NCBI GenBank assembly: GCA_024743055.1
Contig: JANSXH010000008.1
Span: 124,001 to 188,000, forward strand
Reading direction: 5' to 3'
Source: Pseudomonadota bacterium
Lineage (GTDB): Bacteria; Pseudomonadota; Alphaproteobacteria; Sneathiellales; Sneathiellaceae
Length of the DNA stretch: 64,000 nucleotides
Shown here: positions 16,187-25,064 of the stretch, in pieces
Position numbering within the stretch: the first letter of the stretch is position 1
Layout of the letters: every line of letters begins with the position of its first letter
Program-made: the position numbers and the translations under genes
The notes under the pieces: generated by a model
The model's input: the letters and a program-made list of their open reading frames with translations, nothing else
What the model was told of the DNA's origin: nothing
Database searches by the model: none

Positions 16187-18217
16187 TTAGGTACGACGCC
16201 GACGCCGCCGCCGTCCGCCTTCAGGACCGTTCTCTGGCACCGTCTTAGCTTCAGGCAACGTAACTGCTTTCGATAGATTGGGATAAGGCGCGGTTTTATG
16301 GGGCAAAGCCATGGCGTCGACGAAATAGTCCTGGAACTTCGGTTCCACTGCTGTTTCCACCTTCTCGACCGTTTTCACAACCTCTTCGATCTCGTCCCGG
16401 GACATCTTGTTTAAAAGCGCTATCCTGGCACCGGTGCCTGCAGCATTGCCAACCCCATGTACATGCCCCAGATCACAATCTGGAATCATACCGAGTACCA
16501 TGGCATATTTGGTATCAATATGGCTGCCGAACGCTCCGGTCAGGAGGATACGATCGACTGTTTCAACTCCCATCCTATCCATCAACAGCTTCGCCCCGGC
16601 GTAAAGGGCGGCCTTTGCCAATTGAATTGCCCGAACATCCGTCTGAAAAATTTTCAGTTCATTTTCGCCGCGACGCAGGACATAGGAAAATGTGCGTCCG
16701 TCGGCCACGACCCGATCGCTTTTTTCAGCAAGACTGCCGTCAATCACTCCATCAGTGCTAAGAATCCCGCATAAATACATTTCAGCGATAATTTCGATAA
16801 TCCCGGATCCGCAAATCCCGGTAACACCAGACTGCAATACTTCCCGCTCAAAGCCGTCCTCATCAGACCACAAATCACAGCCAATGACCTTATAGCGAGG
16901 TTCTAGAGTTTCCGGATCAATTCGGACTCGCTCGATAGCGCCGGCAGCTGCTCTCTGCCCGCAGGAGATCTGAGCCCCCTCAAATGCCGGGCCTGTCGGC
17001 GACGAAGCTGCCAACAGCCGCTGATTATTGCCAAGGACGATCTCTGCATTCGTCCCGACATCAACGATCAGGGTCATTCGCTCCTGCAGATGCGGCGCTT
17101 CGGACAGGATGACAGCGGCTGTATCCGCCCCCACATGCCCCGCAATACATGGCAGAAAATACACCCGTCCATCCGGATTGGAAGTTAAGCCTATTTCACT
17201 TGCCCACACAGTCATCCCTGAATTTGTCGTGAGAGCGAACGGCGCTCCACCAAGCTCAGTAGGATCAATCCCAAGAAGCAGGTGATGCATGATCGGATTG
17301 CCCACAAATACCGCATTGAGGATATTGCCGGGATCTACGTCCGCGTCCTGGGTGACCGTCGCGATCAATTCATTGATGCCATCGCGCACTGCATCGGTCA
17401 GAAGTTTCTCACCGCCCGGGTTCATCATCACATAGGACACCCGGCTCATCAGATCTTCACCATAGCGGATTTGCGGGTTCATCATTCCGCTGGATGCGAC
17501 AACGGCCCCGCTCGCTAGATCGCACAAATGCATGGCGATGGTAGTGGAGCCAACGTCTACAGCCAGGCCATAGGCGAGATTATGAAATCCGGGCCAAATC
17601 TTAGTAATCCGCGCTTCCCGATGAACGGCAACGGTGACATTCCAGTCGCCTTCGCGGAGCACTTTTTGCAAGGCTTGCAGGGTTCTGAGATCACATTCGA
17701 GGTCATCAAGGCCCCATTGCTGATGAAGAGCCGCCGCCAGGCGCTCAAAATCACCCGTTGGATTGTGCATGTCCGGCTCCTGAACCTGCACAAAATGCAA
17801 GCGGATCGCCGGATCCATTTCAATCTTGCGATCATCCGCTTTTTTGACGATGACTTGTTTATGCACCTGGCTGGACGACGGCACGTCGATGACGACATCA
17901 CCCTGCAACTTCGTGTGGCAGCTTAGCCGCCTGCCATCCTTCAAGCCTCTTCGTTCTTTAAATTTTTCTTCCGCCGCAGCTAGTGGACTCAAGGAACTGA
18001 GTTCGCTCTTAACCCCATGTTTTGCAAAATCGCCCACGGTGATATCAACTTGGCATCGACCACAGATCCCACGCCCCCCACAAACACTATCGATATCCAC
18101 ACCGAGAGTTCGAGCGGCTTCTAGTACTGCAGTGCCTTCTGGAAACCTACCCCGTTTACCAGAGGGCATAAAAACGACGAGATGGGATTTATCCGTAAAT
18201 ACGGGCTGACTAGGCAT
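16187..18217 (-). CDS. Corrinoid activation protein, ferredoxin plus ASKHA ATPase (RACo/RamA type, DUF4445)
   Basis: A 676-residue protein that in related systems uses ATP and an electron to return inactive Co(II) corrinoid to Co(I). The N-terminal 2Fe-2S ferredoxin domain has Cys46, Cys52, Cys55 and Cys100 (C-x5-C-x2-C, then C). The ASKHA nucleotide domain begins with YGLAVDVGSTTIAM (about 216-229) and continues with LIVDVGTNAEIVLG. I use the ATG at 18217, which overlaps the upstream methyltransferase gene by eight bases; a longer frame to 18316 would lie inside that gene. The protein ends in GGRRRRRRRT, an arginine run unusual for the family core. It is the last gene of the cluster. Confidence 0.85.
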   Translation of the reverse strand: MPSQPVFTDKSHLVVFMPSGKRGRFPEGTAVLEAARTLGVDIDSVCGGRGICGRCQVDITVGDFAKHGVKSELSSLSPLAAAEEKFKERRGLKDGRRLSCHTKLQGDVVIDVPSSSQVHKQVIVKKADDRKIEMDPAIRLHFVQVQEPDMHNPTGDFERLAAALHQQWGLDDLECDLRTLQALQKVLREGDWNVTVAVHREARITKIWPGFHNLAYGLAVDVGSTTIAMHLCDLASGAVVASSGMMNPQIRYGEDLMSRVSYVMMNPGGEKLLTDAVRDGINELIATVTQDADVDPGNILNAVFVGNPIMHHLLLGIDPTELGGAPFALTTNSGMTVWASEIGLTSNPDGRVYFLPCIAGHVGADTAAVILSEAPHLQERMTLIVDVGTNAEIVLGNNQRLLAASSPTGPAFEGAQISCGQRAAAGAIERVRIDPETLEPRYKVIGCDLWSDEDGFEREVLQSGVTGICGSGIIEIIAEMYLCGILSTDGVIDGSLAEKSDRVVADGRTFSYVLRRGENELKIFQTDVRAIQLAKAALYAGAKLLMDRMGVETVDRILLTGAFGSHIDTKYAMVLGMIPDCDLGHVHGVGNAAGTGARIALLNKMSRDEIEEVVKTVEKVETAVEPKFQDYFVDAMALPHKTAPYPNLSKAVTLPEAKTVPENGPEGGRRRRRRRT

Positions 18218-19115
18218 TGCGCCTCCGCCGCCGATTGCCACGGCGGCCCATTTCTTCGCTTCCCTCAGCTGCAGGTTCTCGGAAGGTCTTGATCCAGCTA
18301 ACACAATTCGGATCACGGCCCATTACCACATTGGCGCCTTTGACCGCCGCCATTTCCGGCTCATGCAGCGGATTGGTAATGGCGGATGTCATCCCGGCGC
18401 CAATCGCCATGGAGAGGAAGGCTGCATTCATGCCGTGACGGTTGGGAAGTCCGAAGCTGAAATTGGAGGCACCGCACGTGGTATTCACTTTCAACTCATT
18501 GCGCAGACGGCCAATCAGGGTCAGAACTTGACGACCAGCGTCATTGATAGCGCCCACTGGCATAACTAGCGGATCGACAACAACATCGGCAGGAGAAATG
18601 CCGTAATCTTGGGCCCGCTCTACAATCTTTTTGGCAACTTCGAAGCGCACATTGGGATCTTCGGATATCCCGGTCTCATCATTGGAAATAGCAACCACAG
18701 CCGCCCCATGTTTTTTTACAAGGGGAAGCACTGTTTCAAGGCGGTCCTCTTCGCCAGTAACCGAATTAACCAGGGCCTTGCCTTTATATACAGCCAACCC
18801 AGATTCCAAAGCTTCAACGATAGAGCTATCGATAGAGAGGGGTGCATCTGTCAAACTCTGAACCAACTGTACAGCTTCTGCCAAGATACGGGGTTCGTCG
18901 GCCAATGGGATACCCGCATTGACATCGAGCATTTGGGCCCCCGCTGCCACTTGAGCCAATGCATCGGCTTCCACCCGGCTGTAATCGCCAATTTTCATTT
19001 CAGCAGCCAGAAGTTTACGCCCGGTCGGGTTAATTCGTTCCCCGATAATGACGAAAGGCCGTTCGAAGCCAATGACAACTTCCTTTGTCGCCGAGGAAAT
19101 AATGGTATCTGTCAT
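18210..19115 (-). CDS. Methyltetrahydrofolate:corrinoid methyltransferase (pterin-binding family)
   Basis: A 301-residue protein of the dihydropteroate-synthase/MeTr family. Pterin-binding TIM-barrel marks are IIGERINPTGRK (about 23-34), MLDVNAGIP, LSIDSS and NSVTGEEDR, followed by NTTCGASNFSFGLPNRHGMN, close to the MtgA and AcsE type. In this context it would move the methyl group from the methyl-corrinoid protein to THF, forming 5-methyl-THF, the substrate of the adjacent MetF-like enzyme. The C-terminus GRRGNRRRRRNA is an arginine-rich tail outside the normal fold. Translationally coupled to the downstream activator gene. Confidence 0.85.
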   Translation of the reverse strand: MTDTIISSATKEVVIGFERPFVIIGERINPTGRKLLAAEMKIGDYSRVEADALAQVAAGAQMLDVNAGIPLADEPRILAEAVQLVQSLTDAPLSIDSSIVEALESGLAVYKGKALVNSVTGEEDRLETVLPLVKKHGAAVVAISNDETGISEDPNVRFEVAKKIVERAQDYGISPADVVVDPLVMPVGAINDAGRQVLTLIGRLRNELKVNTTCGASNFSFGLPNRHGMNAAFLSMAIGAGMTSAITNPLHEPEMAAVKGANVVMGRDPNCVSWIKTFREPAAEGSEEMGRRGNRRRRRNA

Positions 19116-19207
19116 TCAAATTAACCTTGAAAAAGAGGGCTTTCGCCGATTGCACTAAAGATATCCATTAAAAGCGACAGAGGCGTTCGGTCTTTTCCAT
19201 TTCCGAC

Positions 19208-20308
19208 TTACAGTTCCTCAGAAACGGCAGCGACAACTTCCTGGGGCTTAATTGGCTGATCGATTTGCTCTATAACAGTTTCAACTGCTTCCGTGACCGC
19301 CTCGAAGCCAGGATTAGCTTCTCTCTTCCACGGCTGGCGGCCTTTCAGAATACCTGATTCATAAACAATGTCTGCAACCAGCTCTTCCTGACGATAAGCC
19401 ATGACATGAGCGCCGGAAACGCCAGGCATTTCCCGTATTTCCTGGAGCATTTCAATACAGATCTTCTTGCCTTCCATTTTCTGATTTTCCGCGCTTTCCA
19501 GCCGCTCAATAATCGTATCGGGAATATGAATACCCGGCACGTTTGAGCGGATCCATTTTGCCGCTTTGGCAGAGGCGAGCGGACCGACGCCGATCAGAAT
19601 GAAGCATTTTTCATCCAATCCCATATCCCTCACCTGGTCCATGTAACGGGACAGCATAGGAAGATCAAAACAGTATTGGGACTGAACAAAATCCGCTCCG
19701 GCCTCGATTTTCTTTGCCAAGCGATGCGGTCTGAAATCATAGGGCGGTGCGAACGGATTGATCGCCGCCCCCAGAAACACCTGGGGTGGCGCCGTTATCT
19801 TACGGCCTGAGAGAAACATGCCGTCGTCCCTCATCTGCCGAACAGTCCGGAGCAAGGACATACAGTCGAGATCAAAAACCGGTTTCGCACCCGGCTGATC
19901 TCCCGCTTGAACGCCATCGCCCGTTAGGCACAGGATATTATTCACACCCATCGCAGCAGCCCCGAGCACATTACCCTGGATGGCGATACGGTTATGGTCC
20001 CGGCAGGAAATCTGCATGATGGGAGAATATCCTACCCGAGTCAGCAGGGCACAAATCCCAACTGAAGACATATGGCAGTTGGCGCCAGAACCGTCCGTCG
20101 CGTTTATCCCGTCGACCCAGCCATCGAAAATTGCCCCGCGTTCATAAACTTCCGTTGGATCCGCACTGTCGGGAGGATTGAGCTCCGCGGTGACCGCAAA
20201 CTCGCCAGCTCGAAGAATGCGTTCCAACCGGCCATGAGACACATGGCCTTCCAAAGGAGGTAACGGATCGCCAGCGTTATGGGCATCGAAATGGCTAATC
20301 GGGTTCAT
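19208..20308 (-). CDS. Methylenetetrahydrofolate reductase-like protein (MetF family, corrinoid cluster)
   Basis: A 366-residue TIM-barrel flavoprotein of the MetF family, longer than and distinct from the metF at 59050. Family marks are the N-terminal VTAELNPPDS, GINATDGSGANCHMSS, MQISCRDHNRIAIQG, NILCLTGDG and DFVQSQYCFD. The family catalyses methylene-THF to methyl-THF; in a demethylation pathway it would run in the oxidative direction. Its gene overlaps by four bases with the Cys-rich MetV-like gene upstream, so the two proteins may form a MetV-MetF complex as in acetogens. Direction and electron acceptor are inferred. Confidence 0.8.
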   Translation of the reverse strand: MNPISHFDAHNAGDPLPPLEGHVSHGRLERILRAGEFAVTAELNPPDSADPTEVYERGAIFDGWVDGINATDGSGANCHMSSVGICALLTRVGYSPIMQISCRDHNRIAIQGNVLGAAAMGVNNILCLTGDGVQAGDQPGAKPVFDLDCMSLLRTVRQMRDDGMFLSGRKITAPPQVFLGAAINPFAPPYDFRPHRLAKKIEAGADFVQSQYCFDLPMLSRYMDQVRDMGLDEKCFILIGVGPLASAKAAKWIRSNVPGIHIPDTIIERLESAENQKMEGKKICIEMLQEIREMPGVSGAHVMAYRQEELVADIVYESGILKGRQPWKREANPGFEAVTEAVETVIEQIDQPIKPQEVVAAVSEEL

Positions 20309-20859
20309 GGCGCTACTCCGTTTTCACCAAGCGCAGCCTGTTTTTCCGCCTTCAACCGCGCCGCATCCTCGGCTGTGACCCGCAACCAGGATGATGATCC
20401 ACGGTAGGAATGATTGACCGGCTCCTGGACTTTCAAGATGTTATCGCCGCTTTCCATATTGCGACTGCCCTTCCAAGCTTCCAACCACACGCAGGGCATA
20501 TCAGGTTCAACCTCACAATTGCCATTTGCCCGAACACCACCACATGGTCCGTTACGCAGAGACTTTGGACAATTCATGGGACAGGACATTCCTGTGTCGC
20601 TCAGCGCGCATTGACCACACATGCGACAGTCAAACAAAAACCCCTTTACCGCTTTTTCCACAAAAACTACCGGCTTTTCGGCCCGTTTATAGCCAACAAA
20701 GTTCCAAAAGGGGTGGAGTTTCAAAAAGACATTGGCCAAAAGCTTGTAAATGCGCTCCAATCCCCGGGAATGCCGTACGGACCACAAGCGAATTGTGTAA
20801 AAGGCACGTGACCGAGCAACGGGGCTTGCCTTTGCTGGCTGATAAGCGCTTTTAGGCAT
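20305..20859 (-). CDS. MetV-like Cys-rich protein (methylenetetrahydrofolate reductase C-terminal domain)
   Basis: A 184-residue protein with eight cysteines in the centre: C-x2-C-x2-C-x8-C-x3-C-x8-C-x8-C-x7-C, including DCRMCGQCALSDTG and CPMNCPKSLRNGPCGG. This pattern belongs to the MTHFR C-terminal/MetV family, which in acetogens binds an iron-sulfur cluster or zinc and joins MetF. It overlaps the MetF-like gene by four bases and the preceding small gene by eight, so the three are tightly coupled. The N-terminus is basic and hydrophobic (RSRAFYTIRLWSVRHSRGLERIYKLLANVFLKLHPFW is too long to be a signal peptide). Role is inferred: electron transfer to or from MetF. Confidence 0.75.
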   Translation of the reverse strand: MPKSAYQPAKASPVARSRAFYTIRLWSVRHSRGLERIYKLLANVFLKLHPFWNFVGYKRAEKPVVFVEKAVKGFLFDCRMCGQCALSDTGMSCPMNCPKSLRNGPCGGVRANGNCEVEPDMPCVWLEAWKGSRNMESGDNILKVQEPVNHSYRGSSSWLRVTAEDAARLKAEKQAALGENGVAP

Positions 20860-21163
20860 TCAGTTTATCCTTCCAGCCTCCATTTGCCACAAGGAGTTTC
20901 AAGGCCTGGCGGTCAAATTCAGTTTCCAGCTCTTGAGCGCGGGCGTCAGCAACTGCCTGCAAGTCGCCCGTAACTGGCTCCGGATCCCCTTTACGCCAGC
21001 CTTCCAGGTAATCATCAGTTTCATGAGCTTTGTCCCGCATGGCTGCCATATCAATGGCTTCCTGAAATCGCTCAGGCAAAAGCAATTTTGCATTTTTTCG
21101 CTTTTCCTTAACAACCACCTGGGACGGAATATCCCGCCAATATAGAATAGTCAGCTGTGCCAT
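20852..21163 (-). CDS. Small conserved protein of the 'virulence factor' family (PF13769-like)
   Basis: A 103-residue soluble protein, beginning AQLTILYWRDIPSQVVVKEKRKNAKLLLPERFQEAID. Despite the database name of its family, nothing here suggests virulence. It sits between DUF1638 and the MetV-like gene, overlapping the latter by eight bases, so it is probably a working part of the corrinoid pathway. It has no cysteine, no membrane segment and no known catalytic motif, so an assembly or structural role is more likely than catalysis. That role is inference. Confidence 0.65.
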   Translation of the reverse strand: MAQLTILYWRDIPSQVVVKEKRKNAKLLLPERFQEAIDMAAMRDKAHETDDYLEGWRKGDPEPVTGDLQAVADARAQELETEFDRQALKLLVANGGWKDKLNA

Positions 21164-21171
21164 TTTGCTCC

Positions 21172-21774
21172 CTAAGCCACCCTGTCCTGCAAAAATTCCT
21201 CAAGTCCGTTGAGACCCGTGAAGCGATACTCAAACCTCAGGGACAACCGCTCAGCCGCTAGTTTTGCTCTATTTTTTAGGCCTTTATCTTTTACTTGAGA
21301 AATATAAAGTAACTTTTTGTAATTACTGAAATAAAGCGGAAGTAGTTCCGGGTGCCTATCGATGCCAAGATCACGAATGATCAAGCGATCAAAATGCCGG
21401 GCGAGATAGTCTGTCAGGTAGAAAGTGCCCGGCTCGTCCTCGGCAAATGCCTTGAATTCGTTGAAGCCCATAAAAAATTCATAGCAATGGGCCCCGCCGA
21501 TCCGCTCGACGCCTTCTTCTTGCAGCATCTTATCCAACAGGCCGCCGGTTCCGCAGTCGCCGTAAATGGCCAGTATTTGATCGTATTTATCCCGGTTCTC
21601 ATGGATTTTCTTACGCATGGCATCGGGAATAAGCGCCGGTCGGTTATGAAGTTTAGCCGGAAGGCAGGTAATATCAGTCTCTTTCCATTCAGCAGATTTC
21701 TGAATAAGAACAAGCTCTTCCGCCAATGCACCGCAGGCGATGAGAAGGGTTCTCGGATGGATAGACGTCATCAC
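21172..21774 (-). CDS. DUF1638 family protein
   Basis: A 200-residue protein recognised by LLIACGALAEEL near the N-terminus, ILAIYGDCGTGGLLDKML and GAHCYEFFMGFNEF. These conserved cysteines and a histidine (IACG, GDCGTGG, AHCYEFF) look like metal or corrinoid-handling residues, but the function of the family is unknown to me. It is co-directional with the corrinoid protein gene 22 bases upstream and the 'virulence factor' gene 8 bases downstream. The start may be the second ATG at 21771. Confidence 0.75.
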   Translation of the reverse strand: MMTSIHPRTLLIACGALAEELVLIQKSAEWKETDITCLPAKLHNRPALIPDAMRKKIHENRDKYDQILAIYGDCGTGGLLDKMLQEEGVERIGGAHCYEFFMGFNEFKAFAEDEPGTFYLTDYLARHFDRLIIRDLGIDRHPELLPLYFSNYKKLLYISQVKDKGLKNRAKLAAERLSLRFEYRFTGLNGLEEFLQDRVA

Positions 21775-21796
21775 ATGCTCCCTTCGGAAATAGTCG

Positions 21797-22483
21797 TCAG
21801 GCGACTTTTCTTTCCGACATCATTTTCTGGGCAATTTCAACGGTCATAGCCGCATCACGTCCATAAGCATCCGCACCGACACTATCCGCAAATTCTTCAT
21901 TAAGCGGAGCGCCGCCAACCATGACGATATAGTCATCACGGATACCTTTTTCCTTCATGGTATCGATCACAACCTTCATATAGGGCATGGTTGTCGTCAA
22001 AAGGGCCGACATCCCGATAATGTCTGGTTTATGCTCCTCTAGAGCGTCCAGGTAGGCTTCTACGGCGTTATTAATGCCGAGATCAACGACTTCGAATCCC
22101 GCCCCTTCCATCATCATGATGACAAGATTTTTGCCGATATCGTGAATATCACCTTTAACGGTGCCAATGACCATTTTCCCGGCCTTGGGCGCACCGGTTT
22201 CCGCCAGCAATGGCTTGAGAACAGCCATACCGGATTTCATGGAATTTGCCGCCAAAAGGACCTCAGGGACAAACAGTATGCCATCGCGGAAATCGATACC
22301 GACAATTCGCATACCCTCAACGAGCGCTTCGGTCAGGACCTTATAAGGCTGCCATCCGCGCTCCAGAAGAATGTTGACGCCTTCAACAATCTCGTCGGCC
22401 AAGCCGTCATAGAGATCATCATGCATCTGTTCGACGAGTTCTGAATCATCCAGGCTCGCGAGATCGATATCTTCTTCTTCCAT
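21797..22483 (-). CDS. Corrinoid (B12-binding) methyl-carrier protein, MttC/MtgC type
   Basis: A 228-residue cobalamin protein. The N-terminal helical cap domain (residues 15-95, EIVEGVNILLERGWQPYKVL to FVPEVLLAANSM) is followed by a Rossmann domain. Its base-off signature is DIHDIGKN (112-119), in which His114 ligates cobalt. The later IGMSALLTTTMPYM and VGGAPLNEEFADSVGADAYG segments bind the nucleotide tail. It would accept the methyl group from the MttB-like protein at 25341 and pass it to the pterin methyltransferase at 18210. A 142-base gap separates it from the upstream dehydrogenase gene, enough for a second promoter. Confidence 0.92.
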   Translation of the reverse strand: MEEEDIDLASLDDSELVEQMHDDLYDGLADEIVEGVNILLERGWQPYKVLTEALVEGMRIVGIDFRDGILFVPEVLLAANSMKSGMAVLKPLLAETGAPKAGKMVIGTVKGDIHDIGKNLVIMMMEGAGFEVVDLGINNAVEAYLDALEEHKPDIIGMSALLTTTMPYMKVVIDTMKEKGIRDDYIVMVGGAPLNEEFADSVGADAYGRDAAMTVEIAQKMMSERKVA

Positions 22484-22625
22484 ATTGTTACTCCACCGAC
22501 CATAGATTTTAGAAGCATTCTATTATGAAACTTTCGAGGAATAAGCCCGTGAAAACTATTCCGGCTCAGACATCGAATAATTTTCTTGCGACACATTTCA
22601 TTGATTTGGGGCTATCACTGTCAGT

Positions 22626-25064
22626 TCAAGCCCGCAATTTCTCATTTTCCGGATCAAAAATCGATTCTTCGATAATTGTCGCCGGATAGCGCCCTCCAAG
22701 GATTTCGATCTCCAATTTGGTGCCAATCGCCTCCATTCCAGCATTGATATAGCCTTGAGCCAGGCTTTTCTCGACCCAATGGCCATAGGCACCGGCTGTC
22801 GCACGGCCAACCATCTCCCCATTCAGGTCGTATAATGGCTCATTCCCCAAAGGATCTGCATCTTTGATGCCGTCCACTTGCAGACAAACAAAGGACTGCG
22901 GGACTCCTGCCTCCTTTTGGGCAATCAAGGCGTCGCGGCCAATGAAATCGCCTTTATCGAGATGAACAAACCGGTCCAGCCCGGCCTCAAACACCGTATA
23001 TTCCCGGGTTAGATCCTGTCCCCACATGCGGTAGTTTTTTTCCATCCGCAGGCTGTCCATGGCGCGCATTCCACACATGCCAAGACCAAACTCCGCTCCG
23101 GCTTCCACAAGTACGTCATAGATGTGGTTCTGATACTCAATCGGATGATGCAGCTCCCAACCCAGGTCACCCACAAAATTCACCCGCAAAGCCCGGCACG
23201 GTGCAAGACCAACGGTGATATGCTGCCCTGTGAGCCATTTAAAGCCGTCATTGCTGAGATCCGCATCCGTCACTTTTGAGAGGATATCTCGGGATTTCGG
23301 GCCAGCCAAAACCAATACACCATGGGCCGTTGTCACATTATCAAGCCGGACCGAGCCATCATCAGGCAGGTTTTTCAGCAGGTAATCAAAGTCAAAACGC
23401 TCTGCGGCGCCTGAACTGACCAGGTAGAAGTCCTCCGGACCATCGCGCATAATTGTAAATTCGGAGCGAACGCCGCCGCGTTTGTTGAGGGCGTGGCTGA
23501 GGTTAATCCGGCCGATACCTTTTGGCAGCTTCCGGCACACCAGACGATCCAGATAGGCTTCTGCTCCCGGACCACTCACCTGGAATTTGGAAAAGCTTGT
23601 GATGTCGATCAAACCGGCATTGGTCCGGGTATTCTTGACTTCATTGCCCACATGCTCGAAATAATTGGACCGTCGGAAACTCCAGACATCCTTGGGCTCC
23701 ACGCCTTCCGGCGCAAACCAATTGGGGCGCTCCCATCCATAGCGTTGGCCGAAAACAGCACCGCGTGCCGCCATGCGATCATGGCAGGGGCTGGTTTTCA
23801 GAGGCCGACCGGCAGAACGTTCCTCATCAGGATAATGAATAACGAAGACATGTTCATAACATTCTTCGTTCTTGATTTTGGTATAGGGTTTTGTGGCATA
23901 GGCACCAAAACGGCGCGGATCCACATCCATCATATCGATGCCGGGCTCACCTTCCGTAATCCACTCCGCCAGCTGCCAGCCGGAACCACCCGCCGCTGTC
24001 ACGCCAAAGCTATGACCTTCATTCACCCAGAAATTTTTGAGGCCCCAGGCCGGTCCGATCATCGGACTGCCATCCGGGGTATAGGCGATCGGGCCGTTGA
24101 CAATGTCCTTGATGCCCGCTTCGGCAAATGTTGGAACACGGGCGATCGCCGCCTCCACATGCGGCATCAATCGCTCTAGATCGCCGGGAAAAAGGTCCTG
24201 CCCAAATGTCTCGGGAACGCCATCAACAAAACAGGCCGGCGCGCCTTTTTCGTACGGTCCGAGAATATAGCCCTGACGTTCTTCCCGAAGATAATAAGAG
24301 GCATCACTTTCGCGCAGGACTGCCATTTCCGGCAATCCCTGCTTCTTACGTTCGACCAGCTCCGGCACTTCGTCTGTGACAATATACTGATGCTCCACCG
24401 GAATGACCGGAATATCGAGGCCAACCATCGAGAGAGTCTGTCGAGCGTAGTTACCGGTGCAACTCACCACATGCTCGGCGGTAATATCACCTTTGTTCGT
24501 TCGGATCAGCCATTCACCATTGGGCTGCTGCTCAATGGAGAGAACTTCCGTCTGGCGGTTAATCTCCGCGCCTCCATTGCGAGCCCCGATGGCCATGGCG
24601 TTGGTCACATCGACCGGTGCAATATGACCGTCATCCGGATGGTACAAAGCCCCAACAAGTCCATCAACTTCAGACAATGGCCAAAGCTCTTTTACCTCAG
24701 CAGGTGTAATGATCTCATAAGGAACGCCGATGGTATTGGCTGTTCCGCAATATTTGAGATACTCGTCCATGCGCTCTTTGTTGGTGGCAAGACGCAGATT
24801 TCCCGTGACGTGAAAGCTCACATTCTGGCCGGTTTCAGCTTCCAGCTTTTTATATAGATCGACGCTGTATTTATGGATCTGCCCGACGGCATAACTCATG
24901 TTGAAAAGTGGCAACAGACCAGCGGCGTGCCAGGTTGACCCTGCCGTCAATTCAGTCCGTTCGAGCAGGACAACATCTGACCATCCCTTTTTCACCAAGT
25001 GATACAGAGTACTAACGCCAACGACCCCTCCGCCGATGACAACGACACGCGCATGTGATTTCAT
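22626..25064 (-). CDS. Dimethylglycine dehydrogenase-like flavoprotein with GcvT domain
   Basis: An 812-residue fusion of a D-amino-acid-oxidase-type FAD domain (VVVIGGGVVGVSTLYHL, 7-23) and a C-terminal GcvT-type folate domain from about residue 430. The motif AGSTWHAAGL holds His46, the position of covalent FAD attachment in dimethylglycine and sarcosine dehydrogenases. It probably oxidises dimethylglycine to sarcosine and gives 5,10-methylene-THF; sarcosine dehydrogenase activity is an alternative. It is the first gene of the leftward corrinoid cluster and divergent from the MttB-like gene, which would make its substrate. Confidence 0.85.
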   Translation of the reverse strand: MKSHARVVVIGGGVVGVSTLYHLVKKGWSDVVLLERTELTAGSTWHAAGLLPLFNMSYAVGQIHKYSVDLYKKLEAETGQNVSFHVTGNLRLATNKERMDEYLKYCGTANTIGVPYEIITPAEVKELWPLSEVDGLVGALYHPDDGHIAPVDVTNAMAIGARNGGAEINRQTEVLSIEQQPNGEWLIRTNKGDITAEHVVSCTGNYARQTLSMVGLDIPVIPVEHQYIVTDEVPELVERKKQGLPEMAVLRESDASYYLREERQGYILGPYEKGAPACFVDGVPETFGQDLFPGDLERLMPHVEAAIARVPTFAEAGIKDIVNGPIAYTPDGSPMIGPAWGLKNFWVNEGHSFGVTAAGGSGWQLAEWITEGEPGIDMMDVDPRRFGAYATKPYTKIKNEECYEHVFVIHYPDEERSAGRPLKTSPCHDRMAARGAVFGQRYGWERPNWFAPEGVEPKDVWSFRRSNYFEHVGNEVKNTRTNAGLIDITSFSKFQVSGPGAEAYLDRLVCRKLPKGIGRINLSHALNKRGGVRSEFTIMRDGPEDFYLVSSGAAERFDFDYLLKNLPDDGSVRLDNVTTAHGVLVLAGPKSRDILSKVTDADLSNDGFKWLTGQHITVGLAPCRALRVNFVGDLGWELHHPIEYQNHIYDVLVEAGAEFGLGMCGMRAMDSLRMEKNYRMWGQDLTREYTVFEAGLDRFVHLDKGDFIGRDALIAQKEAGVPQSFVCLQVDGIKDADPLGNEPLYDLNGEMVGRATAGAYGHWVEKSLAQGYINAGMEAIGTKLEIEILGGRYPATIIEESIFDPENEKLRA

